Source of the DNA: WRHT01 sp031550525
Lineage (GTDB): Bacteria; Desulfobacterota; Desulfovibrionia; Desulfovibrionales; Desulfovibrionaceae
NCBI GenBank assembly: GCA_031550525.1
Contig: JAVBON010000003.1
Location: 1 to 64,000, forward strand
DNA: 64,000 nt
Direction: 5' to 3'
The notes under the pieces are model-generated. The model was not told where the DNA came from and made no database searches. It was given only the letters and a program-made list of their open reading frames with translations. Position numbers and translations under genes: made by a program. Positions 1-7,884 of this stretch are shown in pieces. Each line of letters opens with the position of its first letter. Position 1 is the stretch's first letter.

Positions 1-110
1 ATGAACCCCCATTTAGGCTGTTTGTCAACATTTTTTATTGGATTCTATGAGACGAGAAAGCGGAAATAATTGCCGGTATTACTATATTTTATGGCTATCG
101 TGAGATATGG

Positions 111-1319
111 CTAGATACCTCTGAGTTCATCCAGATAGTCAGCCCACTCCTGCATCATCTTCCGCCGTTCATCCATGTAGAGGGCATGGTTATAGGCGGC
201 TCTGACGCTACTGCGTTCGTGGTGGGAGAGTTGGGCTTCGATCACATCCGCCCGGTAGCCTTGTTCATTGAGCAGGGTAGAGGCCATGCCACGAAAGCCG
301 TGGATCGTCATTTCATCCTTGGCATAACCCATGCGGCGCAGGGCGTTGAGTAGCCCCATATCCGAAATTTGCCGGTTTACATTAAACGGGCTTGGAAAGA
401 GCAGCCTGCCGCTGCCGGTAATCTCCTGTAAATTTTTGAGAAGTTCGATCACCTGGCGGGCCAATGGCACGGTATGGGGCGAACGCATGTTCTTAACACT
501 TTTCATGCGTATGGCCGGAATAACCCATTCGGCGGCATCAAAATCGATTTCAGACCACTCGGCCCCGCGTATTTCCTTGGAACGCAGAAAGACATACGGA
601 AGCAGTTTCAGAGCATATAAGACGCTTATATCGCCCGGATAATCATCGATGCTTCGTAGAAGCTGCCCAACCTTGGCGGGATCCGTGAGTGTGGCATAGT
701 GTTCTTTCTGAACTTTCGGCAGGGCTTCGGTCAAGCCACTGGCGGCATCGTATTTTACATAGCCGCAAATTCGGGCATAGCGGCAGATTTGACCGGCAAG
801 CTGCACTACGCGCCTGGCCGTTTCAATGTTGCCCTTTTTTTCAGCATGACGAGCAGCGGCGAGAACGTCAGGCGGTTCGAGCTTGGCTATCTGTATGTTG
901 CCGATATGGGGGAACAGCTGATTCTCGATGCGGGAGAGGATTTGCTTTCTATAGCCGGGTGTCAGTTCAGTTGTTTTTTTGTCGTACCATTCGCGGGCAA
1001 CCACTTCAAAGGTCAGGGCTTCTTCGCGCTCGGCGGCAAGAGCACTGGCCTTGGCTTCTTTACGCTGTGCGCCGGGGTCAATGCCTTGGGCAAGGAGTTT
1101 TTTGGCTTCTTCGCGCCGTTCTCTGGCCTCTTTCAGGCTAATGGTAGGGTAGACGCCAAGGGAAATTCTTTTTTCCTTACCCGCAAAGCGGTATTTAAGC
1201 CGCCACCACTTGCCCCCGGCAGGGGCAATTTCCAGATACAGGCCTCCGCCGTCGAAAAGCTTAAAAGCCTTGCTGCGTGGCGGCTCTTTACGGATTTTGA
1301 CATCGGTAAGGGGGGTCAT
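111..1319 (-). CDS. Tyrosine recombinase (tRNA-targeting integrase, DUF4102 arm-binding type)
   Basis: Site-specific integrase of the P4-like family that inserts genomic islands into tRNA genes. Residues about 5-90 form the DUF4102 arm-type DNA-binding domain, about 100-200 the core-binding helical domain, and 210-390 the catalytic domain. Catalytic residues visible are R246 (in LRSKEIRGAEW), a lysine in the 273-276 region, H340 and R343 (HGFRG), H366 or H367 (LSHHERSS) and the nucleophile Y376 (AAYNHALY). The length of 402 residues is normal and no frameshift is seen. The gene is transcribed away from the tRNA-Lys 3' end, the usual geometry at an island boundary, so the rest of the island should lie left of the window. 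Whether the island can still excise cannot be judged here. Confidence 0.95.
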   Translation of the reverse strand: MTPLTDVKIRKEPPRSKAFKLFDGGGLYLEIAPAGGKWWRLKYRFAGKEKRISLGVYPTISLKEARERREEAKKLLAQGIDPGAQRKEAKASALAAEREEALTFEVVAREWYDKKTTELTPGYRKQILSRIENQLFPHIGNIQIAKLEPPDVLAAARHAEKKGNIETARRVVQLAGQICRYARICGYVKYDAASGLTEALPKVQKEHYATLTDPAKVGQLLRSIDDYPGDISVLYALKLLPYVFLRSKEIRGAEWSEIDFDAAEWVIPAIRMKSVKNMRSPHTVPLARQVIELLKNLQEITGSGRLLFPSPFNVNRQISDMGLLNALRRMGYAKDEMTIHGFRGMASTLLNEQGYRADVIEAQLSHHERSSVRAAYNHALYMDERRKMMQEWADYLDELRGI

Positions 1320-1360
1320 GGGGGCAACTCCTTTTCAGAGGTGACGAGCACTTTGATTCT

Positions 1361-1389
1361 GCCCCCAAAATTGCCCCCTTTTTGGGGGC
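1361..1389. promoter_or_regulatory. Repeated GCCCCC boxes upstream of the integrase
   Basis: Two direct GCCCCC boxes (1361-1366, 1373-1378) are followed by an inverted partner GGGGGC (1384-1389), so the second box and its partner make a six-base inverted repeat around TTTTT. They lie 42-70 bases upstream of the integrase start. Such boxes could be arm-type integrase binding sites or an autoregulatory operator. This is inference from position and repetition only. Confidence 0.45.
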
Positions 1390-1440
1390 ATGTCAACGGT
1401 TTAACCGAGACTATGCGAGAGTGAGTGTTTGAAATAAAGT

Positions 1441-1477
1441 CAAGTCCCGCAAGGCTTTTTGGGCTTTGCGGGACTTG
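1441..1477 (-). terminator. Hairpin downstream of tRNA-Lys
   Basis: A perfect 12-bp stem (CAAGTCCCGCAA, 1441-1452, with its complement 1466-1477) and a 13-base loop lie 14 bases beyond the tRNA 3' end. It is well placed to end the tRNA transcript, although the U-run that follows on the minus strand is poor. It lies between the tRNA and the integrase, so it may belong to the inserted element rather than to the original tRNA locus. Confidence 0.5.
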
Positions 1478-1491
1478 GTGAGACTCTTAAT

Positions 1492-1567
1492 TGGTGGGTC
1501 GTGAAGGATTCGAACCTTCGGCCCCCTCCTTAAAAGGGAGGTACTCTACCTGCTGAGTTAACGACCC
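1492..1567 (-). tRNA. tRNA-Lys (anticodon TTT)
   Basis: Read on the minus strand this is a complete 76-nt tRNA with encoded CCA. The acceptor stem is GGGTCGT/ACGACCC, the D arm contains ACTCAGCAGGTAGAGT, and the anticodon stem CCTCC/GGAGG encloses the loop CTTTTAA, giving anticodon TTT. The T arm contains GGTTCGAATCC. The integrase lies just beyond its 3' end, so the 3' part of this gene is the probable attachment core. The tRNA remains intact, as expected when the element restores the 3' end. serS lies upstream in the same direction. Confidence 0.96.
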
Positions 1568-1658
1568 GGACAGAAGGGAGTAAATATATTATTCAATTGT
1601 AAGGGTCAACCCCTTTTTTCAAAAAAAATCCAATAAGTCCGCGATGGGCGGCGTTATT

Positions 1659-2942
1659 TTAATTTACAGGCATTTCAATGGCTTCCAGCCCATCCATATA
1701 AGGGCGCAGGGCCTTTGGTATGACAAAAGAGCCGTCTTTGCGCTGGCCATTTTCTATTATACCCACCATGGTGCGCCCCACGGGCAGGCCGGAGCCGTTG
1801 AGGGTGTGCACAAGTTCCGGCTTGCCGCCGCCTTGCGGGCGGAAGCGTATGTTGGCGCGGCGGGCCTGAAAATCGGTGCAGTTGGAGCAGGACGAGATCT
1901 CGCGGTAAGTATTCTGGCCGGGCAGCCATACTTCAACATCATAAGTCTTGGCGGAGCCGAAGCCCATATCGCCCGTGCACAGGGTAATTACGCGGTAGGG
2001 CAGCTCAAGGCGCTGCAATATTTTTTCCGCATGGCCGCGCATCAGCTCAAGATCATCAAAGGATTTGTCAGGGTGGGCAAAGCGCACCATTTCCACCTTG
2101 GTGAACTGGTGCTGGCGTATGAGCCCTCTGGTGTCTTTGCCGTAGCTGCCCGCTTCGGAGCGGAAGCAGGCCGTCTGCGCGGTATAGGCCAGGGGCAGGT
2201 CGGATTCTTCAAGCACTTCGTCGGCATGCAGGTTGGTAAGAGGCACTTCGGCCGTGGGAATGAGAAAATAGTCCCAATTTTCCAGCTTGAACAGGTCTTC
2301 GGCAAATTTTGGCAACTGGCCAGTGCCCTGCATGGTTTTACGGTTTACCATCTGCGGGGGTAGAATTTCCGTATAGCCGTGCTCTTTGGTTTGCATATCC
2401 AGAAAAAAGTTTACCAGCGCGCGCTCAAGGCGGGCGGCCCAGCGCCAAGATACCGAGAAGCGGCTGCCGGCCAGGCGGCTGCCGCGCTCAAAATCAAGCC
2501 CGCCAAGGTTTGTGCCTATTTCCCAGTGCTCTTTGGGAGCAAAATCCAAAACAGGTGGAGTGCCCCAGCGGTGCAGCTCGGGGTTGTCATGCTCGTCTTT
2601 GCCAACGGGCACGCTTGAGTGCGGCACGTTGGGCACGCCAAGCATCCAGTCCGTAAGGGCGGTTTTTACCGCTTCGGCCTCGGCGTCCAGTTGTTTGGTT
2701 TCTTCAGCCATGGCGGAACTGCGCTGTACCAGCGCTTCGGCCTCCTCCCCCTTGCGCTTGAGGACGGCGATTTCAGCGGATATTTTATTACGCTCGCTTT
2801 TCAAGGTTTCCACCTTGGTCAGCAGGGCGCGTCGTTTTTCGTCCAAGGTCTGAAACTCTTCAATTTTTATGGGCGAGTGGCGGTCGGCAAGGGCCTTGGC
2901 CACAATTTCCGGCTGTTTTTGCAACAGTTTCAAATCAAGCAT
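1659..2942 (-). CDS. serS: Seryl-tRNA synthetase
   Basis: Class II synthetase that charges tRNA-Ser (and the selenocysteine tRNA) with serine in the cytoplasm. The 427-residue product has the N-terminal long helical hairpin (about residues 30-105) that grips the tRNA, followed by the catalytic core with the class II motifs; motif 2 contains CFRSEAGSYGKDTRGLIR and motif 3 the segment NGSGLPVGRTMVGIIEN. A longer reading frame upstream exists, but the start at 2942 (MLDLKLLQKQPE) fits the family and has a GGAGAC ribosome-binding site. The nearest downstream gene in the same direction is tRNA-Lys. The 713 bases upstream carry the divergent control region of hypAB. Confidence 0.97.
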   Translation of the reverse strand: MLDLKLLQKQPEIVAKALADRHSPIKIEEFQTLDEKRRALLTKVETLKSERNKISAEIAVLKRKGEEAEALVQRSSAMAEETKQLDAEAEAVKTALTDWMLGVPNVPHSSVPVGKDEHDNPELHRWGTPPVLDFAPKEHWEIGTNLGGLDFERGSRLAGSRFSVSWRWAARLERALVNFFLDMQTKEHGYTEILPPQMVNRKTMQGTGQLPKFAEDLFKLENWDYFLIPTAEVPLTNLHADEVLEESDLPLAYTAQTACFRSEAGSYGKDTRGLIRQHQFTKVEMVRFAHPDKSFDDLELMRGHAEKILQRLELPYRVITLCTGDMGFGSAKTYDVEVWLPGQNTYREISSCSNCTDFQARRANIRFRPQGGGKPELVHTLNGSGLPVGRTMVGIIENGQRKDGSFVIPKALRPYMDGLEAIEMPVN

Positions 2943-3293
2943 GGTTGTCTCCGGCTGGTAGGTTTCGCGGCAGTGCCGCCGCATCATAAATAGCGGAAGT
3001 AGCGCCTTTAGGCAATGCATGGCGTTGGCTCAAGGCTGTTCTTAATGCCGCGCCGCGCAGTGCGAATACGCCAACTCGCGTTCAAATTTTTTTATTTGCG
3101 CAGGCAGCCTCGCACGTGCCGGTTTGTGGGGGGCAAAAAAAATTTATGTGGCGGTATTGTTACGGTTTTTTAGAGCAGTTTGGGCAAGGCGGTACAAAAA
3201 ATTTTACGTTATATGCATTATACCTGGTGTATTTTATTTGACTAATATACTGAAATATCACAATAAAAATTATTTAAAACTCATGCCGTGTTT

Positions 3294-3309
3294 TGGCATG
3301 GCTATTGCT
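3294..3309 (+). promoter_or_regulatory. Sigma-54 promoter upstream of hypAB
   Basis: The sequence TGGCATGGCTATTGCT matches the sigma-54 consensus TGGCAYRNNNNTTGCW at every defined position, with GG (3295-3296) and GC (3307-3308) separated by exactly ten bases. Transcription would begin near 3320 and run into hypA at 3656, giving a leader of roughly 335 nt. A short inverted repeat (CATGCC/GGCATG) overlaps the -24 element. Sigma-54 control of hyp genes is known from enterobacterial hydrogenase systems; that it holds here is inference. Confidence 0.7.
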
Positions 3310-3319
3310 ATAAGCTAAA

Positions 3320-3655
3320 CACCTTCCTTTGCAAGCAGCTTTCAGGGCGGTGGTTGCGGGTGGTCCGCAACCACTTCCCTGTACAGCCTTTTATGTACAT
3401 ACCAAGCCTCCTTGTGGCGGTTACGGCTTTCTGGCCGGGCCGCCACAATATATTTTAAAGGGCCCGGCGGCGCGGGCGTGCCGCGCAACCGCGCCTTACC
3501 GCCCAACGCTGTTGGGATTCGGCAGTTTTTATACTCCGCAACCGCGTTTGCATGCGTGCAATACGACGCAAAGCGCCGGAGCGCCTGTTCAATCCGGTTC
3601 GGCCAATATTTTTTACAGGTTGGACTATTTGTGTTTTTTTGTATATCTTGCGCCC
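3320..3655 (+). other. Long untranslated leader of hypAB with stable hairpin
   Basis: No credible gene is seen between the sigma-54 site and hypA. The stretch contains a perfect 10-bp hairpin (GTGGTTGCGG at 3350-3359 with CCGCAACCAC at 3365-3374) and GC-rich complementary blocks near 3437-3475. I could not match it to a known nickel or cobalt riboswitch fold. The part upstream of the promoter (2943-3290) is AT-rich and holds serS upstream sequence but no gene that I can support. Confidence 0.35.
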
Positions 3656-4006
3656 ATGCATGAACTAGCCCTTGCCACCGGACTTATGGATATTGTCAGC
3701 GACGAGCTTGCGCGCCACGGCGCCACCCGTCTTTTGCTGGTGCGCGTGCGCTATGGCGCTTTATCAAACGTGGTGCCTGAAGCGCTGGAGATGGCCTTTG
3801 AGTCGCTAATTCACGATACAGCCTATGCCGGAGCGGTGCTGGAAATGGTTGAGGAACCAATGGTGCTTGCTTGCGGGCAGTGCGGCCGCGACTTTACGCC
3901 TGACGAGCCCTCGCCTTTTGCTGACTGCCCCTATTGCGGGCATGGCGTTTTCCATACCGTAAAAAGCGGCAAGGAGCTTTACCTGGACCATCTGGAAGCG
4001 GAGTAA
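3656..4006 (+). CDS. hypA: Hydrogenase nickel incorporation protein HypA
   Basis: Nickel metallochaperone that works with HypB to deliver nickel to NiFe hydrogenase precursors in the cytoplasm. The 116-residue product is the normal length. It begins MHE, the N-terminal His2 nickel ligand, and carries two zinc-binding CxxC pairs (C73/C76 in CGQC and C91/C94 in CPYC). The start at 3656 is fixed by the invariant MHE; the open frame extends further upstream but that extension has no family similarity. hypB follows after three bases. hypC-F and the hydrogenase itself are not in the window. Confidence 0.96.
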   Translation: MHELALATGLMDIVSDELARHGATRLLLVRVRYGALSNVVPEALEMAFESLIHDTAYAGAVLEMVEEPMVLACGQCGRDFTPDEPSPFADCPYCGHGVFHTVKSGKELYLDHLEAE

Positions 4007-4009
4007 GCA

Positions 4010-4684
4010 ATGGAAATTTCAGTGGGGCGTTCCCTTTTTGAGAACAATGACCAGCGAGCCGAGGAGCTGCGCCGCATTTTTCAGCGCGACAAAGTGCTGG
4101 CGCTTAACCTTATAAGCTCGCCCGGCGCGGGTAAAACCTCGCTTTTGGAGCGCACGCTCCGTGATTTGGCGGGCGAGTTCAACATGGCCGTAATCGAAGG
4201 CGACCTGCAGACGGATAACGACGCCAGACGCGTGGCCGCAACTGGCGCAAAAGCCGTGCAGATTAACACCGACGGCGGCTGTCACCTTGACGCCAGAATG
4301 ATTATGGATGTGCTGCCCGAATTCGACCTGCCCGCCACCGACATACTTTTTATAGAAAACGTGGGCAATCTGGTCTGCCCTGTGGAGTTCAACTGCGGCG
4401 AAGACCATAAAATAGCCCTGCTCAGCGTGGCCGAGGGCGACGATAAGCCGGAGAAATATCCTCTCCTTTTCAACCTTTCCACCGTAATGCTGCTTAACAA
4501 GGTAGATTTGCTGCCTTATGTGGATTTTGACGTGGACCGCGCAATACGCTTTGCCAAGGCCGTTAACAAAGATTTGCTGGCCCTGCCGGTAGCCTGCCGC
4601 GGCGCGGGGCAGGGGCTTGAGGCCTGGTACGAGTGGCTGCGCGGGGCCGTGCGGGCCAAGTGTGATAAATGCGCAGCGGGCTAG
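4010..4684 (+). CDS. hypB: Hydrogenase nickel incorporation GTPase HypB
   Basis: GTPase of the SIMIBI class that drives nickel transfer from HypA to the hydrogenase large subunit. The 224-residue protein has a P-loop at about 36-44 (SSPGAGKTS), the metal-binding dimer-interface residues C91 and H92 (GGCHLD) with C123 (NLVCP), and the guanine-specificity motif NKVD at 163-166. It lacks the histidine-rich nickel-storage stretch seen at the N terminus of some HypB proteins. It is coupled to hypA by a three-base gap. Its TAG stop codon (4682-4684) is the first three bases of an intergenic palindromic repeat. Confidence 0.96.
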   Translation: MEISVGRSLFENNDQRAEELRRIFQRDKVLALNLISSPGAGKTSLLERTLRDLAGEFNMAVIEGDLQTDNDARRVAATGAKAVQINTDGGCHLDARMIMDVLPEFDLPATDILFIENVGNLVCPVEFNCGEDHKIALLSVAEGDDKPEKYPLLFNLSTVMLLNKVDLLPYVDFDVDRAIRFAKAVNKDLLALPVACRGAGQGLEAWYEWLRGAVRAKCDKCAAG

Positions 4685-4832
4685 GTTGTGTCCACATTCA
4701 GGCGCTTTTTTCCTCTGGCAGCGTCAGCAATACTTTGCCCCTCAGCCGAATACCATAAGAGTATACTCTTTCGGTGCAAAACCTTGCTTCCTTGCCAGAG
4801 AACAAAATCACTCTGCATATAGGCACAACCTA
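4682..4832 (+). repeat. 151-bp palindromic repeat, copy 1 (arm type B)
   Basis: Imperfect inverted repeat with ends TAGGTTGTG (4682-4690) and CACAACCTA (4824-4832). The constant interior has CAGCGTCA on the left arm, an apex ATACCATAAGAGTAT, and CCTTGCTTCCTTGCCAGAG on the right arm. It begins on the hypB stop codon and separates two plus-strand genes. Nine further copies are in the window. Confidence 0.85.
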
Positions 4833-4833
4833 A

Positions 4834-4930
4834 GACAGATTTATTATTGATATCTGGGCGCTGCCCAGACCAGCAAGTGCGGCTGGTACCGCAAAAGCAC
4901 GATATTTTTTGGCTTGAGAGTCATATAGAC
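4834..4930 (-). repeat. Second intergenic repeat family, copy 1
   Basis: On the minus strand this 97-base stretch aligns along its length with 44551-44646 and 54971-55065. Shared blocks are CTATATRACTC, AGCCAAAAA, GTGCTTTTGCG, CACTTGC, GGCAGCGCCC and AAATCTG. It abuts the first palindromic repeat. The rest of the gap to 5045 contains no recognisable signal. Confidence 0.7.
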
Positions 4931-5044
4931 AGCAGGACTGTTGAAGGGCTGTCTCGACCACCTGGTCTTGCAAGTGGTGACATGGGTTGCGTTATTATTT
5001 GAAGCGCAGAGCTTTTTTTATGGCATATGCCGGTAAGGCTTTTT

Positions 5045-6073
5045 ATGGTGTCAGACAAAGAAACCAATAGTGAGAATAGTTTTTTCAATCCGTTTGAGGG
5101 GTTGAAAAAGCGTCTGCCTGCACCGGCACGGCCCGCCGGCAAGCACGACTCCGATAAAACCAAATCTCAGGTTGGCGGCAAACAAGCCAAGACGGGCGGC
5201 GCGCGCACTGCAAAGGCGCAGCCGGAAGAGAGCGTTGCGGCGCAAGAAGCGGAAGATTCCGCCATGTTTCTGTCGGCCATGCGGAGTACCCCGCGCTATG
5301 CCAAAAGCTATTCCAGCGGCGAAGACGTTTTTAACGCTGTAGAGCCTGGTATGGCCGAACTTTTGGCTGCCTCCGGCAATGCCAAAGGCACGCAGCCTGG
5401 CCCGGCCATGATGCGGGAGACAGCGCCGGTTCCTCCGGTTGCGCTAAAAAAAACCGCCCCCCGCAACAAGGCCCCACGTGAAATTAATGTTGAGGATTTG
5501 CCGCAACTGAGCGGAGAAGATTCCGGCAGCTTTGCCAAAGCCATGCGTGGGGTGCGCCCTGTGGACGGCAAGGGGCGCGATTTGCCCCCGGCAGTGCGTC
5601 CTGTCCCCCAAAAAGGCGTGGCGGAGCCGGACTACCTTACGGAATTTACCCAGGGTAAATTCGAGTTCGCTCTGGAATATACCGAAGAATTTTTTGAAGG
5701 CCACGTGATGGGCCTTGACCCGCTGGTAATTGCCAAAATCAGGGCAGGGCAATACAGCCCTGAGGCGCACATAGACCTGCACGGCCTCAATGCCGAGCAA
5801 GCTTACGCGGCGTTGCTGGAGTTTGTGCGCCACTCTTACAATCAGGGCCGGCGCTCGCTGGTGGTGGTTACTGGCCGGGGCAAAAATTCGCCTGGCGGGT
5901 TTGCCGTATTGCGCCAGCATATGCAGGACTGGCTAACCAAAGATCCGTTAAAACGGGTGGTTCTGGCCTTTTGCACGGCCCAGCCCAAAGACGGCGGCGC
6001 GGGCGCGCTGTATGTGATGCTGCGCAAGTTCAAGAAAAACAATGGTAAAATACGCTGGGATAAAAGCGTTTAG
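5045..6073 (+). CDS. Smr-domain protein (MutS2 C-terminal-like nuclease domain)
   Basis: The C-terminal part, about residues 240-342, is an Smr domain with the hallmark DLHGLN motif and TGRG(KNSPGG) motif, a fold found in MutS2 and in stand-alone Smr proteins with nuclease or RNA/DNA-binding activity. The N-terminal two thirds are low-complexity, rich in Ala, Pro and charged residues, and look disordered. An upstream in-frame ATG exists at 5027, but the ATG at 5045 (MVSDKETNSENS) has a TAAGG element about eight bases upstream and is preferred. Substrate unknown; stand-alone Smr proteins have been linked to recombination and to ribosome or mRNA quality control. Confidence 0.85.
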   Translation: MVSDKETNSENSFFNPFEGLKKRLPAPARPAGKHDSDKTKSQVGGKQAKTGGARTAKAQPEESVAAQEAEDSAMFLSAMRSTPRYAKSYSSGEDVFNAVEPGMAELLAASGNAKGTQPGPAMMRETAPVPPVALKKTAPRNKAPREINVEDLPQLSGEDSGSFAKAMRGVRPVDGKGRDLPPAVRPVPQKGVAEPDYLTEFTQGKFEFALEYTEEFFEGHVMGLDPLVIAKIRAGQYSPEAHIDLHGLNAEQAYAALLEFVRHSYNQGRRSLVVVTGRGKNSPGGFAVLRQHMQDWLTKDPLKRVVLAFCTAQPKDGGAGALYVMLRKFKKNNGKIRWDKSV

Positions 6074-6172
6074 GGCCGGAATCGGCTATCGTAGGGGTTG
6101 CCGCGGCTGCATTTTTGTTCTCCTCCGTTTTTTCAATCCAACTACTCTTTGAATATTTTAAAGTAGCGCCCT

Positions 6173-6406
6173 TGGGTAGTGTAGTCCCGAGGGTCTTTTT
6201 GCCTCGCACAGGCCGCGCCTGCTCTGCCAGCGTCAATTTGATTCGGCACGTTCTGTGCATCACCCCTGCGGGGCGCTTGCGTTGCTCGCGTCCAATTATG
6301 CATTCCGGCATAATTGTAGGTCGAGTACCGTAAGAGTACACTCCCTCAATAAAAAGCCCTTTTTCCTTGGCAGGGAACAAAAATCACCCTCGTGATACAC
6401 TCTCTA
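6173..6406 (+). repeat. Palindromic repeat, copy 2 (arm type A, enlarged interior)
   Basis: Left arm TAGTGTAGTCCCGAGGG and right arm CCCTCGTGATACACTCTCTA are complementary with few mismatches. The core GTACCGTAAGAGTACACTCC and the right-arm TTCCTTGGCAGGGAACAA match the other copies. About 85 bases of extra interior, GC-rich and including a small hairpin (CAATTATGC/GCATAATTG), are shared with the copy at 44698. It lies between two plus-strand genes. Confidence 0.85.
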
Positions 6407-6636
6407 AGGTTTTGATGCTTGCCGGGCAACATTTTTTCTAAAGCCGTTTCAACTCATAACTAATTAGTTTATATTCCTTTAGTCCTATTCCCGTTGCCCT
6501 CTTGGCGGCAAATTCTTTAAAAAAAATCTAAAAAAGCGTTTTACCCCCTTCCCTATCTGGCTGTTATGTCATAATATTGACGGTGATTTTGTGCCGTTAT
6601 CCATACGCCGCAACTTCGCCTTTTTGCTATTACCCT

Positions 6637-6650
6637 GGGTATGCCTTTGC
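6637..6650 (+). promoter_or_regulatory. Weak sigma-54-like site before the activator gene
   Basis: GG (6637-6638) and GC (6649-6650) are spaced by ten bases in TGGGTATGCCTTTGCA, 75 bases before the start codon at 6725. The -12 part is good, the -24 part poor. It could mean autoregulation by sigma-54. The remainder of 6407-6724 is AT-rich without a recognisable gene; a GGAGGAG ribosome-binding site precedes the ATG. Confidence 0.3.
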
Positions 6651-6724
6651 AGGCTGCCGTTTTGCAGCGATTAACGACTTCTTCTATATAAGCTCACATT
6701 GCCTTTGCGCGCGCCGGAGGAGAA

Positions 6725-7774
6725 ATGGAATTGGATACGGGTATTATAGGGCAAAGCACTTCCCTTAAAGAAGTATTTCGTATTCTTGATAAAGTGGCCC
6801 CCACGGACAGTACTGTTCTGGTAACCGGAGAATCCGGCACGGGCAAAGAGCTTATGGTGCGCGCCCTGCATGAGCACAGCGCGCGTAAGGATAAACCCTT
6901 TGTCCCCATAAACTGCGGCGCCATACCCAAAGATTTGCTCGAGTCCGAGCTGTTCGGCCATGAAAAGGGCGCTTTTACCCATGCCTTGCGCACCAGACCA
7001 GGCCGTTTTGAAATGGCCGACAGCGGCACTATTTTTTTGGATGAAATAGGCGAAATGGATATGAGCCTGCAAGTCAAAATCTTGCGGGTGCTGCAGGAAA
7101 AAGAAATAGAGCGCGTGGGCGGGAGCGGCGTAAAAAAGGTGGATGTGCGCATAATTGCCGCCACCAACCGCGACCTGGAAAAAGAGGTGGATGCCGGGCG
7201 TTTTCGCGAAGATTTGTTCTATCGCCTTAACGTTATTCCCGTGCATTTGCCGCCATTGCGCGAGCGTGGCGGCGATATAGCCCTGCTGGCCGAATATTTT
7301 CTGAATTCATTCGCCCGTAAAAACGGGCGTAAAAAGCTTACCTTCTCGCCGGAGGCGCGCCGCGCGCTGGAGCATTACAACTGGCCCGGCAACGTGCGCG
7401 AGCTTGAGAATATTATGGAGCGCCTGACCATACTGTGCGATGGCGATATAGTTAAGCTAAGCGATTTGCCCAGAAAAATTCTGGAACATATGGGCGATGT
7501 GGCGGCCCTGCCTGAAGTGCCAGATACCGCCGTGGCGCAAGTGACGGCTGTGGAGCAGCCCTTGGTGCCAACCCCGCAAGGCTTTGTGTGGCCCACTCTG
7601 GCTGACCTGGAAAAACACCAGCTTAACCTGAAGGATTTTTTGGATAATATTGAAGAAAAACTGCTGCTGGAAGCTCTGGAAGTTTCGGCTGGCGTAAAGA
7701 ACCAGGCGGCGGAGATTCTTGGCATAAAGCGTACAACTTTGATTGAGAAGTTGAAAAAAAGAAATCTGGAGTGA
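6725..7774 (+). CDS. Sigma-54-dependent transcriptional activator without sensor domain
   Basis: AAA+ activator that remodels sigma-54 RNA polymerase at an enhancer-dependent promoter. The 349-residue protein starts directly with the AAA+ domain (about 5-240): Walker A GESGTGKE at 35-42, Walker B TIFLDEIGEM near 102-111, and sensor segments further on. A Fis-type helix-turn-helix lies at the C terminus (about 305-349, LEALEVSAGVKNQAAEILGIKRTTLIEKL). There is no receiver, PAS or GAF domain, as in PspF-like regulators. The sigma-54-contacting loop reads GAFTHA (82-87) instead of GAFTGA. A consensus-like sigma-54 site lies ten bases after its stop, before the large TPR gene, which is therefore a likely target. 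Confidence 0.93.
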   Translation: MELDTGIIGQSTSLKEVFRILDKVAPTDSTVLVTGESGTGKELMVRALHEHSARKDKPFVPINCGAIPKDLLESELFGHEKGAFTHALRTRPGRFEMADSGTIFLDEIGEMDMSLQVKILRVLQEKEIERVGGSGVKKVDVRIIAATNRDLEKEVDAGRFREDLFYRLNVIPVHLPPLRERGGDIALLAEYFLNSFARKNGRKKLTFSPEARRALEHYNWPGNVRELENIMERLTILCDGDIVKLSDLPRKILEHMGDVAALPEVPDTAVAQVTAVEQPLVPTPQGFVWPTLADLEKHQLNLKDFLDNIEEKLLLEALEVSAGVKNQAAEILGIKRTTLIEKLKKRNLE

Positions 7775-7783
7775 TTTTTATCC

Positions 7784-7797
7784 GGCATGGATATTGC
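7784..7797 (+). promoter_or_regulatory. Sigma-54 promoter of the large TPR gene
   Basis: CGGCATGGATATTGCA has GG (7784-7785) and GC (7796-7797) with the exact ten-base spacing and matches TGGCAYRNNNNTTGCW at all but the first position. Transcription would start near 7809, about 75 bases before the GTG start at 7885. The neighbouring sigma-54 activator gene makes a functional link likely. Confidence 0.65.
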
Positions 7798-7884
7798 AGT
7801 ATATTAGCTCTGTAGTCTATACTGGCGCGGAATTGACAGCGTACATAAGTAATATTTTTTGAAACTATTTTTGCGGCAAAACAA

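Noticed and set aside
699..1424. Long open frame opposite the integrase
   Set aside because: It is a shadow of the integrase gene on the other strand; no family similarity and no ribosome-binding site.
3124..3318. 64-residue open frame upstream of hypA
   Set aside because: No ribosome-binding site, AT-rich chance frame, and it overlaps the sigma-54 promoter.
3329..3655. N-terminal extension of HypA
   Set aside because: HypA must begin with MHE for nickel binding; the upstream frame has no family similarity.
4683..4831. Integron attC sites as explanation for the palindromic repeats
   Set aside because: The ends do not fit the GTTRRRY/RYYYAAC core sites, the copies are scattered rather than in an array, and the genes between them are ordinary chromosomal genes.
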